Assembly: GCA_041399205.1 (NCBI GenBank)
Contig: JAWKTK010000010.1
Location: forward strand, 1 to 64,000
DNA: 64,000 nt
Origin: JAGQOZ01 sp041399205
Lineage (GTDB): Bacteria; Planctomycetota; Planctomycetia; Pirellulales; Pirellulaceae
Direction: 5' to 3'
Position 1 is the stretch's first letter. Every line of letters starts with the position of its first letter. Shown here one piece after another: positions 55,002 to 63,353 of the stretch. The notes below the pieces were generated by a model. The model searched no databases. It was not told where the DNA came from and was given only the letters and a program-made list of their open reading frames with translations. The position numbers and the translations under genes were made by a program.

Positions 55002-56423
55002 ATGCGTCATCTTCCGGTTCATTGGTACGAGGGCATGTTCCTGCGTCCGCAACATTTCCAAGCGGCGGATCGGCATTGGACGGAGCTTGTTTCCGCGTCG
55101 CAGCACTGGGATAACCATTACAACTATGGTATCCGAGAAATTCAGATCAGCCGCGAAGCTTTGGCCAATTATCAATTGCATGTCTCTATGTGCAATGCCC
55201 GACTTCGTGATGGTACCTTGATTTCGTTTGAGAAAGGGCAAGGTCCGGATCGAGTTGCTTTGAAGGGCGCTTTCGAAAAGAACACGCATGTCACGGTTTT
55301 CTTGGCTGTCCCGAAATTAAATTTGGGACGAAGAAATGTCGCGCAAAGCGACTCGGGCGAAAAGCATCGATATTCCGAATCCACCATTTCAGTTCAGGAC
55401 GAGACGCTTGGCGGGAACGATCAAGAAATTCAGTTTCGCAATCTCAGTGTTTGCTTGCTACTGTCTACTGACGATCCGTCTGGGTATGAAGTTCTGCCGA
55501 TTGCCAGAATCAAGCGAGTTGGTACGGAGGAAGCGACTCCCGAATTGGATGACAACTTCATTCCGCCTCTGATTGCGGCAGACGCTTGGGAACCGCTTTC
55601 GATCGATATCGTTCGAACCATTTACGACATCATTGGCCAAAAGATTGAAGTCCTGAGTAATCGAGCTGCCGAACGAAACATCAACCTGTCTAGCCACCAA
55701 CCGGGCGACTTGGACGATTTGCTCATGCTGTCGTTGTTGAACCAGAGCTACGCCTTTCTGAATTGCACTGGCTTTGCACTTGGCGTTCATCCGTTCCTGA
55801 TTTACAGCGAACTTTGTCGAATTGTGGGAATGTTGTCCATTTTCGATCCGACACGCCGCGTAACCGATATTCCTCGCTATGACCATGACGACCTAGCGCG
55901 AATTTTCAAATGGATCAAACTCAGAATCGAACAGTTGCTGGGTGGAGCTAAAAAGCTTGACTATCAGCAGCGCTATTTTGTTGGTACCGAACGAGGCATG
56001 CAGGTTTCGATTGAACCAGATTGGCTTCATTCGTCTTGGTCTTGGTACGTTGGAGTCCACAGCCAAAATATTTCGGAAGCCGATTGCCGAGAAATCCTGC
56101 GTCCAGGAAAGTTGGATTGGAAAATTGGAAGTAGTCAACAAGTTGATCTGATTTTCAAACACGGTTTGCCGGGCGTGGAACAGTTAGAACTTGATTCGCC
56201 ACCTCGTGCTTTGCCTCCGCAGAATTGGATCTACTATGACGTGCAACGCAATAATACGGCGTGGAAGGACGTCTTGGCGTCGCAAACACTTGCCCTGCGT
56301 TTCAAAACAGAATTGATTGGCAACATTGCAACTTTAAAGGGGCAGCGACAACTGGAAGTCACTCTGCCGGACAAACGAGTTATTTTGGAATTCGCTTTAT
56401 TTGCAGTGCCGCAAGGAATGTAA
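55002..56423 (+). CDS. tssK: T6SS baseplate protein TssK
   Basis: This is an intact 473-residue TssK (PF05936). The N-terminus HLPVHWYEGMFLRPQHFQAA is the family's most conserved block. The central YDIIGQKIEVLSNRAAERNI and C-terminal LPDKRVILEFALFAVP are also typical. TssK trimers link the baseplate to the TssL/TssM membrane complex. AAGGA lies upstream of ATG 55002. The stop overlaps the tssL start (TAATG). It is the first gene of the plus-strand T6SS operon. Confidence 0.92.
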   Translation: MRHLPVHWYEGMFLRPQHFQAADRHWTELVSASQHWDNHYNYGIREIQISREALANYQLHVSMCNARLRDGTLISFEKGQGPDRVALKGAFEKNTHVTVFLAVPKLNLGRRNVAQSDSGEKHRYSESTISVQDETLGGNDQEIQFRNLSVCLLLSTDDPSGYEVLPIARIKRVGTEEATPELDDNFIPPLIAADAWEPLSIDIVRTIYDIIGQKIEVLSNRAAERNINLSSHQPGDLDDLLMLSLLNQSYAFLNCTGFALGVHPFLIYSELCRIVGMLSIFDPTRRVTDIPRYDHDDLARIFKWIKLRIEQLLGGAKKLDYQQRYFVGTERGMQVSIEPDWLHSSWSWYVGVHSQNISEADCREILRPGKLDWKIGSSQQVDLIFKHGLPGVEQLELDSPPRALPPQNWIYYDVQRNNTAWKDVLASQTLALRFKTELIGNIATLKGQRQLEVTLPDKRVILEFALFAVPQGM

Positions 56424-57064
56424 TGAATCCTCGATTTGCTGCTGCCGTTGATCCTGTTTTCTTGCACGTTCTTGACTTACTGGAGCGAATTGGCAGGAAC
56501 GAAGCGCATGCTCCCGATGTGGAACGTGAACTGATTGGTAATCGATTTCGCGAAGCGGAGGCTCAAATCGGCGAGAAGCAGGGCTGGGACTTGGCGAAAT
56601 ACGCTCTGGTGGCCTGGATCGATGATGTGCTCATCGCCGCTCCTTGGGAAGGGCGAGACTGGTGGGAGAACAATTCGCTGGAGTTTGCTTATTTTAAGAG
56701 TCGAGACCGAGCGACTGAGTTTTTTCAGAAAGCGATTCGTGCCGCCGAAATGACTCGCCGAGATGCCTTGGAAGTGTTCTACGTTTGTGTAGTTCTTGGT
56801 TTTCGCGGGCTTTACGGTCTGCAAGATGCCGCATTTATGGCCGACCAGCTTCAACTTCCGACAGACTTAAATGAATGGGCTCGCCGAACTTCACGTTCCA
56901 TACAACTCGGTCAAGGTCGCCCACCGATTAGCGAATCGATTCGACCAAGAACAACAGCACCTCCGTTGGAAGGCAAGTTCTTGTTGGTCGGAACGGTCTT
57001 GGTCAGTGCAGTATTGTCCGCGTTTGCCATCGTCATTGCGTATTACTTGGTTTGGCAAGCGTAA
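56423..57064 (+). CDS. tssL: T6SS membrane protein TssL (DotU/IcmH family)
   Basis: The start ATG 56423 overlaps the tssK stop; the longer in-frame start inside tssK is rejected. The 213-residue protein has the DotU cytoplasmic domain (AAAVDPVFLHVLDLLERI, DLAKYALVAWIDDVLIAAPW, FYVCVVLGFRGLYGLQD). One C-terminal membrane segment (LVGTVLVSAVLSAFAIVIAY) follows. No OmpA/peptidoglycan-binding extension is present. TssL anchors TssK and pairs with TssM. Confidence 0.92.
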   Translation: MNPRFAAAVDPVFLHVLDLLERIGRNEAHAPDVERELIGNRFREAEAQIGEKQGWDLAKYALVAWIDDVLIAAPWEGRDWWENNSLEFAYFKSRDRATEFFQKAIRAAEMTRRDALEVFYVCVVLGFRGLYGLQDAAFMADQLQLPTDLNEWARRTSRSIQLGQGRPPISESIRPRTTAPPLEGKFLLVGTVLVSAVLSAFAIVIAYYLVWQA

Positions 57065-57085
57065 CGCTGCCAAAAAAAAGGCGCG

Positions 57086-57109
57086 CGCCAAGTTGCAAGT
57101 TGGCGTTTT
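57086..57109 (+). terminator. Hairpin with T-run after tssL
   Basis: CGCCAA (57086-57091) and TTGGCG (57100-57105) pair around an eight-base loop, followed by TTTT. It may partly end transcription between tssL and the tssM-like gene. Confidence 0.45.
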
Positions 57110-57210
57110 ATGAGAAATGTCAATTCGCAATGTAACATCGCTTCGGCGTTGTCGCTTAACGGGATGAAATCACCTCCTGGGATGCAACTTTAAAGTGGTT
57201 TGGAATTAAC

Positions 57211-58777
57211 GTGAACTCTTTACGAACTCTTTTTAACTATTTGATTGCGCCCCCTTCGATTGTTGGTCACCGCTCCGGCAAGACTGATCTCGGCACCGCG
57301 TCGCTTTATGGGAATGTCTTTGCCGGCACGCATTTCGGTACTGCTAGCCATCTTTCTGGCAATCTGCGCCGCGACCGCGTTCGTGTTTGCGATTCTCAAT
57401 CGCGACGCCGCTCATCCGTATGAGTTTGTTTCGCGGTTTGCGATAATCGGCGTCTTGTTGGTGCTGATTCCGATCGTCGTTTATTATTCGCTGAGACTAT
57501 GGCTGGAAGGCGGTCATTCGGCATATCCTGATATCGACGATGCGTGGCAGCAAGGGTTGGAGGCACTTCAGCAGAATGGACTTCAGATCACCAACATTCC
57601 GTTATTCTTGGTGTTAGGCGCCAGCGATGATGGTCACGCCGACGCCGTCATGAATGCGTGTGGATTTGATTTTGTGGTCTCCGCGATACCAACGGGGCGC
57701 GCTCCGTTGCGGTGGTATGCCAACGATGATGCGATTTACTTGTTTTGCACGGACCTGGGATGTCTTTCCAGGTTAAACAATATTGCCAAGCAGGCAGTGG
57801 GCGGAAGTTCTAAATCAGCTGACATCACCGGGACACTCGTCTCCGGAGGAATTATGTGGACGGCGGTCCCAGACATGTCTAGCTCGGATGCCGCGGGACC
57901 TATCGCCAGTCCCTCTATTCAAGGCACGTTGGTTCCAGGAATCCAGTCAACCTTAGCGGCTGATTCGCAGGTTCCACCGCAATCGAATAGCATGCTCATG
58001 ACGCGACGCATGCAGGACGAACAAACCGAACGCCTTCGCTACTTGTGTGATCGCATCAACCGAGTACGTCAGCCGCTTTGCCCCTTGAACGGAGTGATGA
58101 CGTTGCTGGCCATGGAATCGATTCGAAATATTGTCTACGCGCGCGAAATGTCCGAATGTGTGCAGCGAGACCTGGCTTCGGTGCGCGAATCAACTCGTTT
58201 GTGTGCCTCGACAACGGTCTTGGTGACTGGCATGGAATCAGAACCGGGGTTTTCCGAATTGGTGCGACGTGTTGGCGTTGATCGTGCCAAGTCGACTCGC
58301 TTTGGCAAGGGGTTTCAAATCTGGAATAAACCGTCCACCGAGAATCTAGACGCATTATCATCGCACGCCTGCGGTGCTTTTGAAGATTGGGTATATACGT
58401 TGTTTCGCGAACAGGACGGGCTAAGCAAACCAGGCAATGCCAAATTGTATGCCATGCTATGTCGGATTCGAAGTGAACTACAGTTACGGCTGAAGCACAT
58501 TATTCAGCAAGGGTACAGTGATGACGGACAGCCCGAATCGGGTGTGACTATGTTTGCGGGGTGTTACTTTGCTGCAACAGGAGCATCGACTGATCGCCAG
58601 GCGTTTGTTCGAAGTACATTCGAAAAGATGGTTCAGCTGGAAGAAGACCTGCAGTGGACCGAATCTGCATTGAGCGAAGACCGTCGGTTCCACCGCTTTG
58701 CCCGAATGGGCATGGTGTTCAACGGAATCCTAGTCTTAGCGATCGTCGGTATTTTTGCCATGAAGTATTTGGGTTAG
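57211..58777 (+). CDS. Short TssM/IcmF-like protein with degenerate P-loop
   Basis: The likely start is GTG 57211 (MNSLRTLFNYLIAP). A frameshift at a run of five C near 57250 joins LLVTAPARLISAPRRFMGMS. Two N-terminal membrane segments are visible (ISVLLAIFLAICAATAFVFA, FAIIGVLLVLIPIVVYYSLR). The NTPase-like domain aligns by position with IcmF_N, but Walker A is replaced by LVLGASDDGHADAVMNACG, and the DTAG region reads WYANDDAIYLFCTDLG. A third membrane segment (GMVFNGILVLAIVGIFAMKY) ends the protein. The large periplasmic domain of normal TssM (usually over 1000 residues in total) is absent. Confidence 0.8.
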
Positions 58778-58813
58778 GCGTTCTTTTAAACAATAAAGCC
58801 AAGGATCAAGCTT

Positions 58814-59176
58814 ATGTCGTCTGGCGAACCGTCGCAAAGCCGCAATCATGCATCGGAAGAATTGACTTCCGCCGATGGCGCCGGTGCGTTGGAAGAAATA
58901 CTTCAGGCGACCAATGCCGCTGACCGGTCCTTGTCTCCCAGCGAACATGCGGCCGTGGAAGCGATTGCCCAAAAATACTTGGGGCAAGAATTCTGTTGCC
59001 AGCCGATCCTGGTGGAATTGGTGGATGCGTTCCTAAAAGCTCGATTGCGGCAGGAGATGTCGGCCGAGTGTTGGCAGGCCATGTGTCAGGAAGTAGCGGA
59101 CGTAATGTTCCAGACGCCTGAAACCCAAGATCGTTTACGCTCGTTCTGGCAACGTTTGTGCGAGACGGTATCATGA
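58814..59176 (+). CDS. Unknown 120-residue protein in the T6SS operon
   Basis: An N-terminal Ser/Ala/Glu-rich segment (SSGEPSQSRNHASEELTSAD) is followed by a helical domain (SPSEHAAVEAIAQKYLGQEF, LVELVDAFLKARLRQEMSAE, MFQTPETQDRLRSFWQRLCE). AAGGA precedes the start. The last codons overlap the sigma factor start (ATGA), so the two are coupled; it could be a partner or regulator of that sigma factor. The family is not recognised. Confidence 0.7.
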   Translation: MSSGEPSQSRNHASEELTSADGAGALEEILQATNAADRSLSPSEHAAVEAIAQKYLGQEFCCQPILVELVDAFLKARLRQEMSAECWQAMCQEVADVMFQTPETQDRLRSFWQRLCETVS

Positions 59177-59862
59177 GCAATCAACTGGTTTCACGGCAGC
59201 AATTGATTGATGACGGTCAGCCGTTGGTTTATTCATTGGCGTCCAGGATTTATCGAACAGTACCCGTGCGCGTCGACTTGGATGATCTGATTGCCTATGG
59301 CGAACTAGGTTTGGCCGAAGCGGCGCGAGATTTCGACGCGTCGCAAGGAGTTCGCTTTACTACGTTTGCCTATTACCGTGTCCGCGGAGCCATCTATGAC
59401 GGATTGTCGAAGATGTCTTGGACAAGCCGAGGACGGTATCGCAAGCACCGTTTTCAGCAGATGGCCAACGAAGTGCTGCAAGCGGATTCGGACGGTTCGC
59501 CGGCGAGGGAACGCAGTGTGGAAGAGGACGCCAACTGGTTTGGAAATGTCACCGAAAATTTGGCCGTTGTTTATATGGCCAGTCAACTGGGAAACGAGGA
59601 CCAGGATTGGTCACTGGAAGATGCGGGAAGTCGTACTGCACCGGCAACATTGGCACAACAGGAAATAAGCCAAAAACTGATAGAATTGATCGATACGTTG
59701 CCCCAAAACGAACAGCGATTAATCCGCACCGTCTATTTTGACGGTGCTACACTTCAGGACGCCGCCAACATCTTGGGAATCAGCAAATCTTGGGCGAGTC
59801 GCATGCATGCGAAGATTTTGGAGCAGCTCGGCCGGTCACTTCGCCAATTGGGCGCGGATTAG
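59173..59862 (+). CDS. FliA/WhiG-like sigma factor in the T6SS operon
   Basis: The start ATG 59173 overlaps the preceding stop. Region 2 reads DLDDLIAYGELGLAEAARDF, DASQGVRFTTFAYYRVRGAI and YDGLSKMSWTSRGRYRK, the sigma-28 (FliA/WhiG) pattern. The linker region is poorly conserved. Region 4 is IDTLPQNEQRLIRTVYFDGA and TLQDAANILGISKSWASRMH. Length 229. It probably directs transcription of T6SS or effector genes, replacing the flagellar role of its relatives; no anti-sigma factor was recognised. Confidence 0.85.
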   Translation: MSNQLVSRQQLIDDGQPLVYSLASRIYRTVPVRVDLDDLIAYGELGLAEAARDFDASQGVRFTTFAYYRVRGAIYDGLSKMSWTSRGRYRKHRFQQMANEVLQADSDGSPARERSVEEDANWFGNVTENLAVVYMASQLGNEDQDWSLEDAGSRTAPATLAQQEISQKLIELIDTLPQNEQRLIRTVYFDGATLQDAANILGISKSWASRMHAKILEQLGRSLRQLGAD

Positions 59863-59926
59863 CTGAATCGGACCTTTTTCGCACGTGACCGTTTTAAATT
59901 GATTACCGTTGGAAGTTCGCAAAACT

Positions 59927-61070
59927 ATGGCTACAGGTGAAGTACTCCCGTTCGAACGCCTGCTACATCCCATTTCGGATGAAAATCCATCGGGCTTGGC
60001 GTTACGTTCCGATGGTACCTTGGCGGCTACCTATTACGAAATCAGGGATGCCAGTCAGCAGGCTCGCGACTTGGAAAGACAAGTTCGCGAATATGCGTTC
60101 CTAAGCGAAGAAGACAAAACGCACGAACCATCACCGGAGAGTCCGAATTGGTCTAAGGTGGTGAAGTTGGCGACAGATACGTTGGCCGATGTTTCCAAGG
60201 ATCTGTGGATAGCGGCTTGGCTAACCGAATCGCTGGTGCGAACAGACGGGTTTGCCGGACTACGAGATGGATTTCGGTTGATTCGCCAATTATCCGAAGA
60301 TTTTTGGGATACCATCCATCCCAGGCCTGACGAAGATGATGGAATTCTGCACACGGTTTCGCAACTGTCCAGTCTCAATTCCACATTGATTACGCCCATT
60401 CAAGAGATTGCCATTGTCCCGGAAACGCGATCATTTCCCAGTCTGACCAGTGTGGATTACATCGACGCGGTCGAACTGGACAAGATGGATCCTGAACAAC
60501 GGTCACAGCGAATTGCCGGTGGCAGCGCGACCTTGGATATGTTTGACCGAGCAATCAATGAAGCTCCGACAGAGGCACTGAATGACTTATTAGAAGATAT
60601 TCAGGCGGCGAGAAAAGAATTTACGCAACTTTGCGAAGTGCTAGACGATAAATGCGGACAGGATGAAGACGGCTATTCGTTAGCTCCGCCTAGTTCGGAT
60701 ATTTCGGATATATTGGAAAGCTGTTTCGACCGAGTGCGTGATCTGACGCGTCATTGTTTGGCTGGCGATACCCAAGGGGATGCCGATCCGACCGAGACGA
60801 AGGAAGATTCGCCTGTTTCGGCAAGATTGCCAAACAGTACCGAAGTGCAGAATCGCGACGACGCATTTCAACTACTGCTAAAGGTCTCCAGCTTTTTTCG
60901 GCGTACGGAGCCTCACTCGCCCGTATCCTATGCGTTAGAACAGGCCGTTCGCTGGGGCCGAATGTCACTACCAAGATTTGATGACGGACCTGATCAACGA
61001 CGAATCAGTACGACGAGAAATGTTCAAACGGGCTGGTATTCCAGATCCGTCCGATAGAACAGAGGAATAG
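59927..61070 (+). CDS. tssA: T6SS protein TssA (ImpA family), late frameshift
   Basis: The start ATG 59927 is preferred over 59909. The ImpA_N domain covers about residues 8-150 (ISDENPSGLALRSDGTLAAT, VSKDLWIAAWLTESLVRTDG, LSEDFWDTIHPRPDEDDGIL). The C-terminal domain has AFQLLLKVSSFFRRTEPHSP and VSYALEQAVRWGRMSLP. Near 60975 the frame must change so that it ends LMTDLINDESVRREMFKRAG, stop TAG 61068-61070, which is the usual TssA end. TssA recruits baseplate and sheath components. The unshifted frame stops at 61057. Confidence 0.88.
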
Positions 61071-61185
61071 ATTTTATGTGCCTATGGTTTACCAAGTAGT
61101 TCAGCGGACAAGTTTTGCGTAGCCGAGGAGCGGTCCGGATCCGCCTGGCGTTTGCATCACTACAATCTTTTCGGGAGACGACACT

Positions 61186-61726
61186 ATGTCAGTTCATGAT
61201 AAGCTAAAACGGGTGCAAACCCCGTGTACACATTACGTACGAAGTGGAAACGGAAGGTGCCGTTGAGGAAAAGGAATTGCCGTTTGTGGTGGGCGTGATG
61301 GGAGATTTTTCGGGGCATCCCACCGAAAAATTGAAATCGCTAAAGGACCGAAAATTCGTCAATATTGACCGTGACAACATCAATGACGTGATGCGTCAGA
61401 TGAAGCCAGGGTTGAACCTTCGCGTGGAAAACACGCTCAGCGGCGAAGGGGAAATGGCCGTCCAGCTTAAGTTTGAATCAATGGATGATTTTGACCCGGC
61501 CAACGTCGCCAAGCAGGTGGAGCCTCTGAAGAAGCTTTTAGAAACACGTGACAAACTACGTGATCTCTTGACCAAGGTGGACCTGAGCGAAGACTTGGAA
61601 GAAGTCTTGGAAGACGTGCTGAAAAACACGGACCATCTGCAAAAGTTGTCCGGTGAACTTGGGATGGGTGGCGGTGCGTCCGCCTCAGACACGACGGCAA
61701 GTGATTCAGAGGAAGGCGGCGAATAG
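61186..61726 (+). CDS. tssB: T6SS sheath small subunit TssB, frameshift near the start
   Basis: ATG 61186 with GGGAG upstream starts MSVHDKLKRVQTP. A base is missing near 61220, after which the frame reads VHITYEVETEGAVEEKELPF, VVGVMGDFSG and DRKFVNIDRDNINDVMRQMK, the VipA/ImpB core. The acidic helical end (LLTKVDLSEDLEEVLEDVLK) is as expected. The open part starts at 61244. TssB and TssC form the contractile sheath. It ends 2 bases before tssC. Confidence 0.9.
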
Positions 61727-61728
61727 TC

Positions 61729-63222
61729 ATGAGTGCCAGCGAACAAGAAAAACAGTCCCAGGTTGAAATCACCAAGTCCAGCGCTAGTTTTCTCGATTCC
61801 GCCATTGCTGCAACTAAGCAAACGGAAAAGTCACGTGCGGAAGAATTGATCCGTACGCTTACAGAAGAAGCGCTTAAAGGTACCGTAACGTTTGATAAGG
61901 ACGTGACACGCACCATCAAGAATGGTATTGATGCCATTGATGCGGTCGTTTCCAAACAACTGGCTGCCGTAATGCATGCTCCGGAATTCCAACAGTTGGA
62001 AGGAACGTGGCGAGGTTTGCAGCATTTGGTGATGAATTCGGAAACGGGCGAAATGCTCAAAGTCCGAGTCTTCAATTGCTCGAAGAAGGAACTGCAGAAG
62101 GACCTGGAAAAGGCTGTCGAATTCGATCAAAGCCAAATGTTCAAGAAGATCTATGAAAGCGAATTTGGCATGCCGGGTGGCGCGCCTTATGGTGCGTTGA
62201 TTGGTGACTACGAATTCACCAATCATCCCGATGATATCGGCATTCTCAAAAATATTTCTGGAGTTGCCGCCGCGGCGTTTTGCCCGTTCATCAGCGCTGC
62301 GTCGCCGGAAATCTTTGGGTTTGACAAATGGACAGAACTGTCCAAGCCTCGAGACTTGGCCAAAGTCTTTGATTCGGTGGAATACGCCAGTTGGCGTTCG
62401 TTCCGTGAAAGTGATGATTCACGGTTCGTTACGCTCACCATGCCCAGAACCTTGGCTCGTTTGCCATACGGTAGCGCGACCAAGCCGATTGAAGCGTTTT
62501 CATACGAAGAAGTGGAACTCGGTCCGGACGGCAAGCCAATTTCTGTTAGCCATGACAACTACTGCTGGATGAACACTGCTTACGTCATGGGGGCGAAGTT
62601 AACCGACGCGTTTGCCAAGTACGGTTGGTGCACGGCCATCCGAGGTGCCGAAGGTGGCGGTAAAGTGGAAGGACTTCCGGCTCACGTATTTCAAGCCGAT
62701 GACGGTGACATGGATTTGAAGTGCCCAACCGAAATTGCCATTACCGATCGCCGTGAAGCGGAACTGAGCAAGCTGGGTTTCTTGCCGTTGTGCCATTACA
62801 AAGACACGGACTATGCCGTCTTCTTTGGCGCTCAAACCACGCAGAAGCCCAAGAAGTATGATCGTCCGGCCGCGACGGCCAACGCCGCCATTTCTGCTCG
62901 GCTACCTTATATGATGGCAACGTCGCGATTTGCTCACTACCTGAAGGTGATCGCTCGCGACAAAATCGGTTCGTTCATGGAACGCGAAGATTGCGAAGCT
63001 TGGTTGGATCGTTGGATTCACAATTACGTGAGCGCCGATGCCAAGCCCAGCCAAGAACAGAAGGCTCGCTATCCGCTGGCCGAAGCCAAGGTCGAGGTCA
63101 AGGAGATTCCCGGCCAGCCTGGTTCGTATAACGCCATCGCGTGGATGCGACCCTGGCTGCAGTTGGAAGAATTAACCACCTCCATGCGGATGGTTGCCAG
63201 AATCCCCAAGCTTGGCGGTTAG
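61729..63222 (+). CDS. tssC: T6SS sheath large subunit TssC
   Basis: This is an intact 497-residue TssC/VipB (PF05943). The N-terminal TssB-binding region precedes LEGTWRGLQHLVMNSETGE. The core has FDQSQMFKKIYESEFGMPGG, APYGALIGDYEFTN and SRFVTLTMPRTLARLPYGSA; the C-terminal half has AVFFGAQTTQKPKKYDRPAA and RFAHYLKVIARDKIGSFMER. It follows tssB by 2 bases. Confidence 0.95.
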   Translation: MSASEQEKQSQVEITKSSASFLDSAIAATKQTEKSRAEELIRTLTEEALKGTVTFDKDVTRTIKNGIDAIDAVVSKQLAAVMHAPEFQQLEGTWRGLQHLVMNSETGEMLKVRVFNCSKKELQKDLEKAVEFDQSQMFKKIYESEFGMPGGAPYGALIGDYEFTNHPDDIGILKNISGVAAAAFCPFISAASPEIFGFDKWTELSKPRDLAKVFDSVEYASWRSFRESDDSRFVTLTMPRTLARLPYGSATKPIEAFSYEEVELGPDGKPISVSHDNYCWMNTAYVMGAKLTDAFAKYGWCTAIRGAEGGGKVEGLPAHVFQADDGDMDLKCPTEIAITDRREAELSKLGFLPLCHYKDTDYAVFFGAQTTQKPKKYDRPAATANAAISARLPYMMATSRFAHYLKVIARDKIGSFMEREDCEAWLDRWIHNYVSADAKPSQEQKARYPLAEAKVEVKEIPGQPGSYNAIAWMRPWLQLEELTTSMRMVARIPKLGG

Positions 63223-63238
63223 TCTGCAGGTCTTTATT

Positions 63239-63271
63239 TCGATGCACGCCAACGTGCCCGGCGTGCATCGA
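63239..63271 (+). terminator. Strong hairpin between the two tssC genes
   Basis: TCGATGCACGCC and GGCGTGCATCGA form a perfect 12-base stem around a nine-base loop, with TTTT a few bases later (63277-63280). It starts 17 bases after the tssC stop. It could end or reduce transcription, or protect the tssBC message. Confidence 0.55.
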
Positions 63272-63353
63272 GCATGTTTTGGAGTCAATCCGCTGGCAGG
63301 CGGCGAATTGCATGTAGTGACCACCTAAACGAGGAATTCTCCCGAGTACCGAC

